From assembly GCA_951394045.1 (NCBI GenBank), contig OX595995.1:248001-312000 (forward strand): a stretch of 64,000 nt of DNA, read 5' to 3'. Of the stretch, positions 10,044 to 20,815 are shown in pieces; position 1 is the stretch's first letter; each line of letters begins with the position of its first letter. The notes beneath the pieces were generated by a model. The model was given only the letters and a program-made list of their open reading frames with translations, was not told the origin of the DNA and searched no databases. A program made the position numbers and the translations under genes. Source of the stretch: Nitzschia sp. DOCU1 (Eukaryota; Bacillariophyta; Bacillariophyceae; Bacillariales; Bacillariaceae).

Positions 10044-10354
10044 CTGTACTATGCCAGTAGGACGCCCTTGCCTTTGCCACCGCCCGCGCGCGTTAGTGAT
10101 GCAGTCCTGTACGATGACAATAGGATGCCCTTGCCTTTGCCGCCACCCGCGCTCGTTAGTGATGCAGTCCTGTACTATGCCAGTAGGACCCCCTCGCCTT
10201 TGCCGCCGCCCCGCGCGCGTTAGTGATGCAGTCCTGTACTATGCCAAAAGGACGCCCTCGCCTTTTGCCGCCGCTCCGCGCACGTTAGTAATGCAGTCCT
10301 GTACTATGCCAGTAGGATGCCCTTGCCTTTGCCGCCGCCCGCGTGCGTTAGTGA
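10044..10354 (+). repeat. GC-rich minisatellite, five units of 62-65 bp
   Basis: Units begin at 10044, 10109, 10171, 10235 and 10300, each starting TGTACTATGCCAG or a close variant and ending in GCGCGCGTTAGTGATGCAG. Units differ by scattered substitutions and 1-3 bp indels. An ORF runs through the array (10051-10422) only because the unit lacks stops; its translation is repetitive and not a plausible gene. Confidence 0.9.
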
Positions 10355-10577
10355 GGTACATGCCTACAGGCACATTGAGTTGGGGAAGGCAAACAGCAGG
10401 TTTCTTCAACAGGAAGTGCTAAGGAGATGCATCCAAGTGGTTTTGTGGTTTTTGAGATCCCAAGCTTAATTCCTGAAATTGGGAACTCACCCATTCGTTT
10501 TGTTTACGAATAGAAGGTGCACGCAACCTTGCGTGCTTTAATAGCCGCATGCTGGGTACGTCTTTCAGACATTTCAT

Positions 10578-10935
10578 TAATCTACTTAATCAATTACTAA
10601 GTTTCATAGATGAAAAATATCAAGCAAATGAACGAACACCCTGGGACAATCTCAATACCTACCATTGTTGCCTGTCGCACTCATGGAATAGAATTCTATT
10701 AGTCTACTCAATCAATTAGTATTCACAAATACAAAGAAATTGGCACTAACAAACAAACACCCTCCCACAAGCTCAACATGTATCATTGCAACAAGTGGGA
10801 GTACTCAGCCAATCATGGAATAGAATTCTATTCAGTACCTTAGTCTAGTTAATCAAGTACATTTCATAAGTAGATTAACATAGACGCAAACGGACACAAA
10901 CACAAACGAACGCGAACACCATCGAACAACCTCAG
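10578..10935 (+). repeat. Degenerate ~120-145 bp tandem repeat, three copies
   Basis: Three diverged units each contain a CTA-TTAATCAA-type block (near 10578, 10696 and 10840), an ACAAACACC-type block, and ACAA-CTCAA followed by CATTG. Two copies also share TCATGGAATAGAATTCTATT, near 10682 and 10814. No gene is seen here. Confidence 0.6.
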
Positions 10936-11026
10936 CATCCACAACTCATTGCGCGTAGCACACTCGAAAATGATCAGTATTACAGGGTAAATTGGTAGTG
11001 CCTCGAAAAATTCTGTACGCGAGCTC

Positions 11027-11938
11027 ATGAACGCGGTTCCGCATGATCGTAATCCATTGTCACATCTTCTTCATTCCATTTTCGACCCAAGAACAACAAA
11101 GATGGTATACGCAGTTTATGACTATCAAATTCCCTGGATTACAGTTGCTTTGTCTTCTTACAAAGCGCCACTAATGCATTGCGACAGCCACATTGACATT
11201 CGAAAGTTCGGGCACTTTATATCGTCAACAGAGAAAGATTTCTTCCACTCACCGCCACAAGTGGGTTCCGTAGGTGTTTCTCACCCAGTATTATGCCTTT
11301 GGGAGCTTGCAGCGACAAAAATTACCAACATGGGAGCTCAACGAGCAGTAACTCCAGTTGGAGGACCGCTACGACTTAAGATGCGAGTGAACATTCATGC
11401 AGGACTGCATGAAGAAGATACATTCGTTTCACTTCTGGAATTGAAGGCAATTGAATCGGAAGCGATCGACTACGAATACGGAATATTTGCTCTCATTCCC
11501 CGCAAGGAAGGAGACATTATCACTTTGAAATATCCCCACGAAACCTTCGAAGCCGATGATGGAGTATTACACTTTGGCGCTGCGTTTATTCGCTTATCGC
11601 ATGAAAATACCCCACCTCCTAACGCAAGAATGACTTCAAATGGTATCATTCGTGCAATTTCATCTATTGAAAAAGGGCATGAGATTATCTTGCAGTCAAA
11701 AGAAAACTCTGACGAACATCCAGTGGATTTCTTGGATCGCCTCGTCGTGCGTCGCGACTGGGCTGGCGAGTTTTTGAAAACTTCCTTTGGCCGTGTGACG
11801 GACTTCGTCCGCTCAAGCGACGGAAGCGTATCCTACAACGTTACTATGGGTTTGGGCTACTTCACTAACCAAGAAACTATCAGCCAGAGTGAGATTGAAG
11901 AACGATCCCTTTACCGATGGACAGATGGACAGTGTTGA
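11027..11938 (+). CDS. 303-aa protein with weak SET-like signature
   Basis: An intact ORF; ATG at 11027, with an alternative at 11102. The central part contains YEYGIFALIPRKEGDII, then HENTPPPNARM, then IIRAISSIEKGHEIIL. The order and spacing recall the G-x-FA / NHSCxPN / R-x-I-x-xGEEI blocks of SET methyltransferase domains, but the Asn-His-Ser and the final Tyr are not conserved. A catalytically dead or very divergent SET fold is therefore the most I would claim. The last ~60 residues (DWAGEFLKTSFGRVTDFV onward) resemble a small beta-barrel reader of the tudor type. It stands alone between repeats, so recent insertion or transfer is possible. Confidence 0.45.
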   Translation: MNAVPHDRNPLSHLLHSIFDPRTTKMVYAVYDYQIPWITVALSSYKAPLMHCDSHIDIRKFGHFISSTEKDFFHSPPQVGSVGVSHPVLCLWELAATKITNMGAQRAVTPVGGPLRLKMRVNIHAGLHEEDTFVSLLELKAIESEAIDYEYGIFALIPRKEGDIITLKYPHETFEADDGVLHFGAAFIRLSHENTPPPNARMTSNGIIRAISSIEKGHEIILQSKENSDEHPVDFLDRLVVRRDWAGEFLKTSFGRVTDFVRSSDGSVSYNVTMGLGYFTNQETISQSEIEERSLYRWTDGQC

Positions 11939-12802
11939 ATAATTACTCTAAATAGACATACTCTAGTTTTCCTTGCTCTAAGACGATCTGAATAGGATGC
12001 GATACTATCCTCCCGCATCACGAACGACCTCCCTTCCTATAAGCCTTTCCCAAGGTACGCCACACGCGTTGGTTTGCTGCTCCAAATATGATGCACCAAT
12101 TTCACATCAATGCTTCCACCGCGACCTTCCACATCAACTATTCATCCTCTCGCTGCGAACCTTCCTCAACGGATACGTTGAATCCTAACCTAGTGCAATA
12201 TCAATACCAAGTATTGCCACCTCCCGAATGATAATCCTCTTGCTGCGAGCCATCCCACTTCCATCTTTACCCACATCGTGTTCCATCGCCATTCCGCTAC
12301 GTAATTTCCCCTCAATTATTCCCCCTTCGTTAAAACCAGCCTCTGCCTTCCACGCGTACCACGCCCCCCCCCCCCCCCCTACCACGCTACTTGTCTCATC
12401 TGCTTCTGCTGAGTGTTGACTTCCCTCAGATTCAGTCTTCTTAAACGCGGTCATTGGTTTGGTTGTCTTGTAATCGTTTTCGGTGCGTTGGCTACTCTGG
12501 GATTCATCATCCTCAATCTTGCCAATTACTTCGTCGTCTTCCAGATTGACCCTCGTCAGTTTTGCTAGTCTTTGTCTCGTCTTTTTCCATCAGACCCGAT
12601 ACGTCTGTCTGTCTTTTAAACACTTTCCCCGTGCTCTCGTTTGTCTGAGATTTGCAGCCGGCCATCCTGGCCTTTGCCTCATCTTCTTCCATCGAGTCCA
12701 GGCTTCGCTCAAACCCGTCCCCATTGATCTTTCTATCGGCATCGATCGTGGCTGTTACCTGATCTTCGACTACCGAGGCCCGTGTTCGCTCATAGGCTTC
12801 TA
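11939..12802. other. Intergenic, with an 18-base poly-C tract at about 12363-12380
   Basis: No credible gene. A short minus-strand open frame crosses the poly-C run and would encode charged, Gly-rich sequence; it may be decayed 3' sequence of the neighbouring minus-strand cluster. The homopolymer length is probably unreliable. Confidence 0.4.
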
Positions 12803-14300
12803 GTCCTTGCCTGCTAATAGGTCGTCATGGTAGTCTTCGTCCTCGTCATCTAGGCCAGCTTCATATTTTTCCACGGCTATGCGAGCAGCTCGCCCAAGCG
12901 CTTCGAAATCCAACATCTCGTCGTCTTCATCCTCGTCCGAGAGTTCTTGAGCCAGCTTCATCTTGCTTTTGGTCGAGAGATTCTGGCTTGGGCACAATTC
13001 CGCTTTCCTCGGTGACCGAATGGGTCTCACTATCGTTCTCACCAGCCGACACTTCCAACATTTCATCCTTATCTTTTGGAAGCATGAGTGAAGACCCTGA
13101 AACAGATGGCACGTCTCCTGGCAAAATATTCTCTTCTCTGATTGGAACAGGGTTCCGCGCTCCCAATCTTTGCTACATGCTAGGGGTCGCCTCAAGATCT
13201 GCTGCGACCCGGGTTCCACTCCGGTGCCCACGCGCAACGACAACGAGCCAACAGCTGTTTCATGGCCAGCTTTGCTGCCGATTGCAGGCTCGGAAACCAC
13301 GGAAGAGCGAATCTTCTCCGACGAATTGACGAGCGAATAAGGCCAAACATAACAATCGGTGCTCGTCAATGACTTCGCCGTTCTCTTTCCGATCCAGCAT
13401 GTCTTGGATCTCCCGACGATAAACTCGTTCTTCCCGTCGTTTTTTTGCTGTAGATCTGCAGCTCGAATCCGTCAAGTGCATCGATCTCCTCGCCATTTTC
13501 CAACGTTCGTAGACACCGACTGCACGTAACTGAACCGTATCGATGGGTTTTCCCGCTTCAAAACTTTCAAGTAACTCGTTTAGCTCGTCAACCTCCTTTG
13601 ATGATAGGCTGGAGTCATCATCACCCGTCGGGGCTTTTAGAGAATGGTTCTTCCCTGTACTCATAGCAGAGTCCTTGGCCTCGCTGCCTACCGGCTCTTG
13701 GGATTTTTTGGAAGCAGAAGCACCATCATCTTCCTTGACTTCTTCCACGGCTTCAAAGGCTTCAGGATCCTGAATTTCTTCTTGTTTAAGAGAATCCCCG
13801 AGACGATCCCGAACGATCAGCTCCATAAGAGAAAGACGATCTTGGTACACGTCTTCGCCTCTGTCTTGTAGATCACAAAGCCTGTTGTACTCCTTGACCT
13901 GGCGCTTCACCCACTCACCCACTTCCTTCGTTTCTGATAGAAATCAAGATCCTCTTGTTCGATCGCAGTCAACGGTTCGCCCTGTCTGAAATGATCAAAG
14001 ATTTCAAGTTCGTAAAGACGATTTTCGTCAATGTTTTCCCCGGCGTCCCTCAAATCATACAGCTCGTTAAGTTCAGCCAGCTCTTCATCCTCTCGGCGCC
14101 GTCGGTCCTCTGATGCCGTCGATGCGCTTAAATCAGATTGATCAGTTCCTTTGGACGATGTCTTGGATGACGCCGTGCTCGACGCTGGACGGCGCTCTTG
14201 CCGGTGTTGCTTTGGATGCTTTTGTCGCTGCGGCTCTGGGGAAAGTAGGAACGTCAAAAGTCTCCAAGTCGGATTCACAGTGCTTCTGAAAGTGGTCACG
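12803..14300 (-). pseudogene. Unit A charged helical repeats and acidic C-terminus
   Basis: Reading frames 14299-13907, 13922-13260 and the 3' part of 13369-12803 continue each other after small indels. They encode charged amphipathic repeats of the type ELYDLRDAGENIDENRLYEL followed by EIFDHF, DLDFYQKRR, and a variant IDEHRLLCLALFARQ. The tail is Asp/Glu-rich. The break at about 13910-13922 is an 8-bp tandem duplication (GTGGGTGA-like) absent from the homologous place in unit B near 17770. No known domain is recognised; coiled-coil or helical-hairpin scaffolding is an inference from composition. Confidence 0.55.
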
Positions 14301-14825
14301 GAAGGACGACGATACCCTCAACATTTTGGCTACCCCACATCTCGGAGGAAGTCGGAAAGCTATGTTGAGAGGCATCATTGTCATCGAATGAATCCCCGCT
14401 CATCGCCACCCCGATTTCACTGGTGATTTTGCTGAGTTGCCGGCGTGCGGACCACGCGACAAGGTACTATTTTCAGTGAGGTCGGATTCTCCGGCACTTG
14501 CATCGGTGCTCTCGTGAGCAGAATCGGAGCCGTCCTCATCTTTATCCTTTCTACTCGCAAGGCCTTTGGTCTCGCAAAGGTTGCCCCCACTATAATTGAG
14601 TAGAGTAGAGGCATCGCTGGTCCCACCCAAAGAAATTGTAGCCGAGTCCTTTTGCTGGAGTGGTCTTTGTGCCGGAGGCGTTTCAAATCTTGAGTTCTTG
14701 TGGCGAGACATTATCATGCCGACTACTTTCCAAAATAGCCTCGGCTTCTTGTCGATCTCGTCGGTCGCTACTCCAACAAGGCTATAAACATGGTTGAAAC
14801 AGGGATTGCCTTGGCACGATTCTTC

Positions 14826-15646
14826 CACTGAGAATATCTCTCCACTTTTGTAGTTTTGTTTCCAAAGTATCATAGAGGCGATCCAAGATGATAAAATAGT
14901 AAGGAACGCATCGATCGCCGCTGGAAATGGCCCGTAATTTGATTACGTTGGGGTGATAGGGGCAAACTGGATAGAATCCGTGTTTCCAGATTCAAATCGA
15001 GAATTCCTTGAAAGAGAGAGTCCGGATCGGCAATCAATTCATCTTTGAGCTGCTTAATGGCATATCTTGCATCTCCGGAATGGGGTCGCCGACAACGCGT
15101 CTGTCTGGTCAATGGGCGTTCAATGAGAGCCAGCGCCTCGTCGCGTTGAAGAGTATTTTCTGGTTCTGTAGTTGCATCCAAAATCTCACTCCCACTATCG
15201 TCCCCATTGCTACTCCTATGACTTGTAGCCAACGCCGTACCCCCACCCCCATGATCCGAATTTGGCCGCTTCCAACTATTCCATCGTTGTAGAGCGGCTA
15301 CAGATGCCCGCTGCCGAACACTGATTTCAGGAATCGAGGAACGGGGGTTGGACAAGCGGGGGTTCACCGAGTTGAGACTATCTAACAAAGACTCCAGATC
15401 AGTCAAACGGGATGGCTTGGTAATATCATTCGTCTCTCCTGCAGCATCGGCACACTTGAATTCCTCCCGAGTATGCGTAGTGACAAATACGGTGCAGACT
15501 TGAGGATTATGGGCAACGATTTTGCTGCAAGCTTCCATCCGCGACAAAACTGGCCTCCATATCCATGAAAATAACGTCAAACGTTTGCGGAAGACAAACA
15601 TCGACAGCCTGCTGGCCATTGTCAACAATGGTGATATACGTAACAC
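14826..15646 (-). pseudogene. Unit A receiver-2 remnant fused to a protein-kinase N-lobe
   Basis: One open frame (15646-14870) carries the C-terminal part of a receiver domain (FVTTHTREEF, then DITKPSRL), an ~80-residue Ser/Arg linker and then a eukaryotic protein-kinase N-lobe. The kinase has a beta-3 Lys in ARYAIKQLKDEL and an alpha-C Glu in LETRILSSL. After a 1-nt shift near 14955 come HPNVIKLRAIS and the hinge-like YYFIILDRLYDTLE. No catalytic loop, DFG or C-lobe follows; a stop comes shortly after. The glycine loop is also unrecognisable. The kinase cannot be active as it stands. The architecture implies an ancestor joining two-component receivers to a Ser/Thr kinase. Confidence 0.65.
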
Positions 15647-15951
15647 CCGCGCGATTCAGAAGTCGGGCCTAAAGCTTTGGGTTGACTTGATTGTTTTCCG
15701 CATAAAGAACCTTAAAATTACGCACCACGGCGACTGCCTTGGTCTGCTGGTGCTGCTGCGAAATAGTGGACTTTGCATTCTTTGGCTATGTACTGGATTC
15801 GTCTTGAGGTTCCAGGAAACTCTTCTTTCCCTCGCCTGCTGTACCTTACTCGTCGCGTGCTTCCGTATTGGATTCGACCGCCTTGCCCGGAGCCGCATCC
15901 ACAGCGCTTCGACGATTTCTCGTACTCAAACCATCCAAGACGGCCTCGATG

Positions 15952-16248
15952 TCACTGGTTCGAAAAGGGTTTGGAGAAAAAAGCTTTGGCGCCGACAGCT
16001 TCCGCTTGGGTCGTGTATTCATCCAGAGCATGCGCTGAAACAAAAAGCAGGAAAGCCGTGGGATCTCTCTCTACGATTATTTTGGTTGCTTCCATACCGT
16101 CCATAATCGGCATCTGCATATCCATGAATATGCAGTCAAAGGTCGACGTTGCGCAGATATCGACTGCCTTCTGGGCATTGTCTACAACAGCAATGTCGTC
16201 GTCACCCGCCCACCCCAACACTCTGGACAATACCTTTTGATTCACCAA
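15952..16248 (-). pseudogene. Unit A receiver domain 1, lacking beta-1
   Basis: Encodes FDCIFMDMQMPIMDGMEA (phospho-acceptor Asp present) and ends in the conserved FFSKPFSNQ. Compared with unit B (20709-21203), about 70 bp is missing at the start, removing the LKVLYAEDN strand and with it the acidic metal-binding pair. The frame then stops at TGA, while homologous linker sequence continues in another frame. Phosphotransfer would not be expected. Confidence 0.7.
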
Positions 16249-16648
16249 ATTGTCGTTTTTCCTTTGGGGTCGGAATGGGACTTTTCGAACGGGTGTCGCC
16301 TTGATCCAAGGCGGACCGAGCTAACGGCGGTACAACGACGCTACCATCCGCCTTCTTCAAGGGCGCGAACAACCCGTCCCTGTTTTTGGACTGATATCCG
16401 CTGGTCTTGGTGCAGCAGGTTTGTCTTCCAGAATGTTCGTGCCGGAAAGCGAGGCAAAGAGACCTCTTGTCGAAGGGGGCTCGCGAGGACGAGTAGCCTG
16501 GGTTCGCGTACTTGTCGGCAACTCATCGCTGTCGCCTTGGACCGTGCACTTTTTGTCTACCAATGAATCTCCTTGATTTAGCAGGGCGGCGAACAATCCA
16601 TCAGGGGCGGCTCCTGCTTTGCCTGGAGCGCCCGATCCGTCTTCCTTT

Positions 16649-17574
16649 TCAACCGCGAGGGATGAAAATAATCCACCTTGAGCCGAAGTCACTTGCGCGG
16701 ATGGCAAAACATCGTTTTCGTCTTGGTCTTGGGCTCGTTTTTCCGATTGGGCCTGTAGCCTGACCGCCCAATGGTCGCGTCCAATTTAGAAGTCGCTTCA
16801 AAGTCATACAGACTTTCGTGCACCAAAAATCAAAGTGCGATTTTCCGTCCGGCCCGTCCCGGCTGCAGACGAGCTCGTACGCCTCATCCATGGAGGAGCT
16901 TCGAGAGGCGTCCAATCCGAAGATTCTCACAACCTCGCCATTGAACGGAGCAGGTTCAGCCCGAATCGGATAGTCCGAGAACGAATATTCGAAAATGGTT
17001 GTAGGCTGAAGCTTCCTCTTTACATCAACCACGTTGACAGGTATACCGATGAAAGGCAAGTCAACTGTGCACTCAGTAACCTTCCGTGGCTCAGAATCAA
17101 GTCCAACCGTGCCTCCTAGTCGATGCACGCTTAAGCCCACCCCGGTACTGTCGTACAGGTTCTGTGTCTCTTTGGTAGCCTGAGAATATGGTTCAAAAAT
17201 TGTCTTAAAATCTTTCTTGTAAATGCCTTTTCCGTAGTCCTTTACTGGGAATCGAATGATTTTCCCGCCTGGACTGCACTTGACTGGTTGTCCTTCTTCT
17301 TGCTTCAGCGGTCCAGCCATCCAGTCGTCAGATCAACTGATAGATCAATTACACTGTCATTCTCCGAGAACTCTCCCAGCGTTACCCAAAACGTTGAACA
17401 AAACTTGGTGAAGTCGCCACGAGTCTGTTTCCAGCACGAGAGGGAGAGTTGCCGAGAAACGCGTCCACAGTCGAATGTTTTTCTCTCGGACTTTCTGAGA
17501 AATCGAATGAACAACGCTTGCAAGAGTATCCTGCAAGTTCGTCGATTTGATATCGACCTCAAAACTTCCAGATT
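16649..17574 (-). pseudogene. Unit A HATPase domain of a hybrid histidine kinase
   Basis: The first part (up to about 17357) has the N-box (LVLETDSWRLHQVLFNVLGN). After a frame break near 17360 the frame 17320-16649 has the G1-like DYGKGI, an F-box (IFEPYSQ) and a G2-like TGVGLSVHRLGG. All ATP-lid elements are therefore represented, which is the part missing from unit B. It is preceded by a 92-bp intron (17575-17666, GTAAGT...CTAG), also 92 bp in unit B. Downstream it runs into the GLFAxL linker. Confidence 0.7.
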
Positions 17575-17671
17575 CTAGGTTAGCGGGGCGGCGAAATGGC
17601 AGAGGTGAGCGTGGTACGAATGTGGGGCAAACGTGTGGAAATGTGATGAGGGACGGCACAACTTACCAAGT

Positions 17672-19614
17672 TCTTGTGTAAGAGATTCCCTGAGACGATC
17701 CCGAACGACCAGTCGCCTGCGTCTTGTAGATCACAAAGCCTGTTGTACTCCTTGACCTGGCGCTTCATCCGCTTCCTTCGTTTCTGATAGAAATCAAGAT
17801 CCTCTTCTTCGATCGCAGTCACGGTTCGCCCTGTCTGAAATGATCAAAGATTTCAAGTTCGTAAAGACGATTTTCGTCAATGTTTTCCCCGGCGTCCCTC
17901 AAATCATACAGCTCGTTAAGTTCAGCCAGCTCTTCATCCTCTCGGCGCCGTCGGTCCTCATATGCCATCGATGCGCTTAAATCAGATTAATCGGCTCCTT
18001 TGGACGATGTCTTGGATGACGCCGTGCTCGACGCTCGACGGCGCTCTTGCCGGTGTTGCTTTGGATGCTTTTGTCGCAGCCGCTCCGGGGAAAGTAGGAT
18101 CGTCAAAAGTCTCCGCGTCGAATTTACCATTAAGGTGGTCACGGAGGGACGACGATGACTGCGATGAAGACTTCATATTATCCTCAACATTTTGGGAAGT
18201 CGGAAAGCTATTTTGAGAGGCATCATTGTCTTGCCTCATTTCCACTAACCGAATCCTGGTTTCGCGCAAAGTCCTTCTCCTCGATTTCTGCCGCACTTGG
18301 CATGACGCTCTTCCTGGAAAAACTGGAGATCGGACACCTCTTTGGCACTCAAGGACCACCCGTTCTTGTGCCAAGCAAAGATTTGGAGCTCATAGAGCCT
18401 ATCTTCGTCAATCTCTTCACCATCTCGTCGTAGTTCTAGAAGATCCGCAAATTCTTGGGCATCAACGAACTTGAGACGATCTTCAGACGATTCCATTTGA
18501 CCTAGCAGAGTTTTGGGTGGTAATAATGGCTCTGAAGGGATTGTGCTAGCATCCTTGGAGGGCGTCTTGCACCCCCTGCGTGGAGTTCGCTGGGATCCTC
18601 GTTTGAGCTTTCAAATCCGAATCTTTTGCTCGACTGACGAAGGGGCGTTTGAGGAGTCATATCCGAATTGCGTCGCACAGCCTTGACGTGACCGTTGGGT
18701 GATACCGGACACTCGGGGGCTACGTCCTCTTGTCGTTTCCAGCGAGGATGATTTTCCAGATTCTTTCGATGTTATCGGATCTCTTCACTTTGATTCATCG
18801 AATCGGATTCCTCGTCTTCGATGTCACTCTCATCTCCCGAGTCGACGCCAACCAAACAGAGAAACTGGCTCAAGACCCTTTCGACTTGCAAGGGGTGTGC
18901 CCTTGTTTTTTGCTACTAGTAGTGACCGTGTCTTCATTGAGACTTGTCAACGAGTTGCCAAACGAATCAGCCTTGGAAGAATTCTCGTCCATGTCCAACT
19001 CGAGATTGTTTCGGCTTCGCGTGGTCGTCACTTTAGGACGCCCTTCCGCAGCGAATCATCGTCCTGAAACCCAATATCCAACGGACGATCTCGTTAGTGA
19101 TCGAAGACAAGGCGAGGAGATCAATTCTGAGGCGTTGTCTCGTCTGGTGTCCTCGTCGTTTTTGCGTCCGGCGCTCGATTGGCTCCATCCTTCCTCCCCG
19201 GCGAATCTTCTCACGGAGGATGGGTAGCAGGAGTCGAAGATACAGCTTTGAGGACCTCATCGGAAGGTTGAGGTCTTTGACGAACCGATTCGGCTCGGAA
19301 TGGCTTTTTTCTGTGATAAGAGAAGAAGAGTGATTTGGGGCCTCTGCGGGGTTCTTGCTCCCGTCAATTGGTTTGTCTTTGAGAGCAGCTTCAAGGGAGC
19401 ACTCCCTGCGGTGAAATTCTTGAAGCTGAAACCATTCGTCGTCAATAAGCTCCTTCCCGAGACATTGGCGCGCAAATAGGGCCAAAAATGACAAACGGTG
19501 CTCTTCTACTCGTTCGCCGCGCTCCTTCTTGTCAAGGATATTTTGAAACTCCCGTCTGTAATTCCTTTCCTTATCGCGCTTCTTCCTGTTTATCTGGAGC
19601 TCAAGTTCATCCAA
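17672..19614 (-). pseudogene. Unit B charged helical repeats
   Basis: Frames 19614-19033, 18496-18245 and 17822-17580 encode variants of the same charged repeat as unit A: NILDKKERGERVEEHRLSFL, LLELRRDGEEIDEDRLYELQ and DLDFYQKRRKRMKRQVKEYN. Several stops and shifts separate them. 17690-18230 matches 13780-14380 at an offset of about 3.85 kb, so this end of unit B joins unit A's HATPase intron directly. Confidence 0.55.
18625..18857 (+). repeat. 232-bp direct repeat, copy 1
   Basis: Matches 19683-19915 with a few mismatches, from about TCGACTGACGA to CGCCAACCAAAC, offset about 1058 bp. On the minus strand it encodes the acidic segment GDESDIEDEESDSMNQSEEI. It shows a third level of local duplication inside unit B. 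Confidence 0.75.
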
Positions 19615-19682
19615 GTCGTCGAGATCTTCGCCGTTTTTCCAGCGATCGTAGACTTTCCTCCCTCAAATGCATCCAGCAAATC

Positions 19683-19915
19683 TTGTGCTCGACTGACGAT
19701 GGGGCGTTTGAGGAGTCATATCCGAATTGCGTCGCACAGCCTTGACGTGCCCTTGGGTGATACCGGACACGCGGGGGCTACATCCTCTTGTTGTTTCCAG
19801 CGAGGATGATTTTCCAGATCCTTTGGATGTGATCGGATCTCTTCACTTTGATTCATCGAATCGGATTCCTCGTCTTCGATGTCACTCTCATCTCCCGAGT
19901 CCACGCCAACCAAAC
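19683..19915 (+). repeat. 232-bp direct repeat, copy 2
   Basis: The partner of 18625-18857. It lies directly downstream of receiver 2 on the minus strand, so this copy is the one in its expected place. Confidence 0.75.
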
Positions 19916-20815
19916 TGCTACTATTGTTGTTGGTCGTGACGCCCATGGATGGCGTCGTGACAAAGGAAGTGGCAGATTACCATCCATCAAACGCTTGACT
20001 GGTGTTCGCTCCGTTAGCACTCGTGTTTTGACTGTACACCATGGAATTTGTGGTTTGAGTCTCCCCAGCAACCCCCATGGACGAAAAGGTGCCACTTTCA
20101 AAAGCTCCATGCGAATAGTTTGCCGGACTTGCCTGCGATGACGACCCCACACTCCCGCCACTGCCTCGCGGAATGGCTTGGTAATATAACTCGTCGCCCC
20201 TGCAGCATCGGCAGCGGCCTTGAATTCCTCCAGAGTATGCACAGTGACGAATACCACGCAAGCCTGAGGATTATGGGCAACGATTTGGGTGCGAGCTTCC
20301 ATCCGCGACAAAACTGGCATCTCCATATCCATGAAAATAACGTCAAACGTTTGCGGAAGACAAACATCGACAGCCTGTTGGCCATTGTCAACAATGGTGA
20401 TATACGTAACACCCGCGCGATTCAGAACTCGGGCAAAAACTGTTTGGTTGACTTGATTGTCTTCCGCATAAAGAACCTTCAAATTACGTGCTACGGCCAC
20501 TGCCTTGGTCTGCTGCTGCTGCGAAACAGTGGGCGTTGCATCCTTTGGCTTTGTACTGGATTCGTTCTGGGGTTCCAGGGAAGTCTTCTTTCCCTCGCTT
20601 GCCGTGCCTGACTCATCGCGTGCTTCCGTATTTGATTCGACCGCCTTGCCCGGAGCTGCACCCACAGCGCTTCGACGATTTCTCGTACTCAAGCCGTCCA
20701 AGACGGCCTCAATGTCGCTGGTTCGAAAAGGGCTTGGAGAAGAAACCTTTGGCGCCGACAGCTTCCGCTTGGGTCTTGTATTCGTCCAGAGCATGCGCCG
20801 AAACGAAAAGCACAA
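19853..20815 (-). pseudogene. Unit B receiver domain 2
   Basis: The frame begins in the linker after receiver 1 and includes NLKVLYAEDNQVNQ, VIFMDMEMPVLSRME (phospho-Asp present, the usual MDG changed to LSR), VFVTVHT and SYITKPF. Downstream the frame degenerates into basic sequence without the protein-kinase segment seen in unit A. As a domain it could fold and accept phosphate; as part of this gene it has no working upstream kinase. Confidence 0.7.

Larger units (their letters stand above)
12803..17666 (-). pseudogene. Tandem unit A: decayed HATPase-receiver-receiver-protein kinase composite gene
   Basis: Read on the minus strand, this unit holds the end of a 92-bp intron, HATPase, a GLFAxL linker, receiver 1, receiver 2, a Ser/Thr-kinase N-lobe, helical repeats, and an acidic C-terminus ending LLAGKD at 12803. 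It parallels unit B (17672-23174), offset by about 4.77-4.9 kb. There is no HisKA: homology to unit B stops at the splice donor (about 17666). Receiver 1 lacks its beta-1 strand, receiver 2 has a stop and an acidic-pocket change (AEDN to AENN), and the kinase stops after the hinge. At least four frame breaks are present. I read it as non-functional in one piece; fragments might still be expressed. Confidence 0.75.

Noticed and set aside
10051..10422. 123-codon plus-strand ORF
   Set aside because: It is the translation of the minisatellite; the repeat unit simply lacks stops in that frame.
12363..12380. Poly-C tract as a functional element
   Set aside because: A lone homopolymer, length unreliable; no partner G-tract or promoter context.
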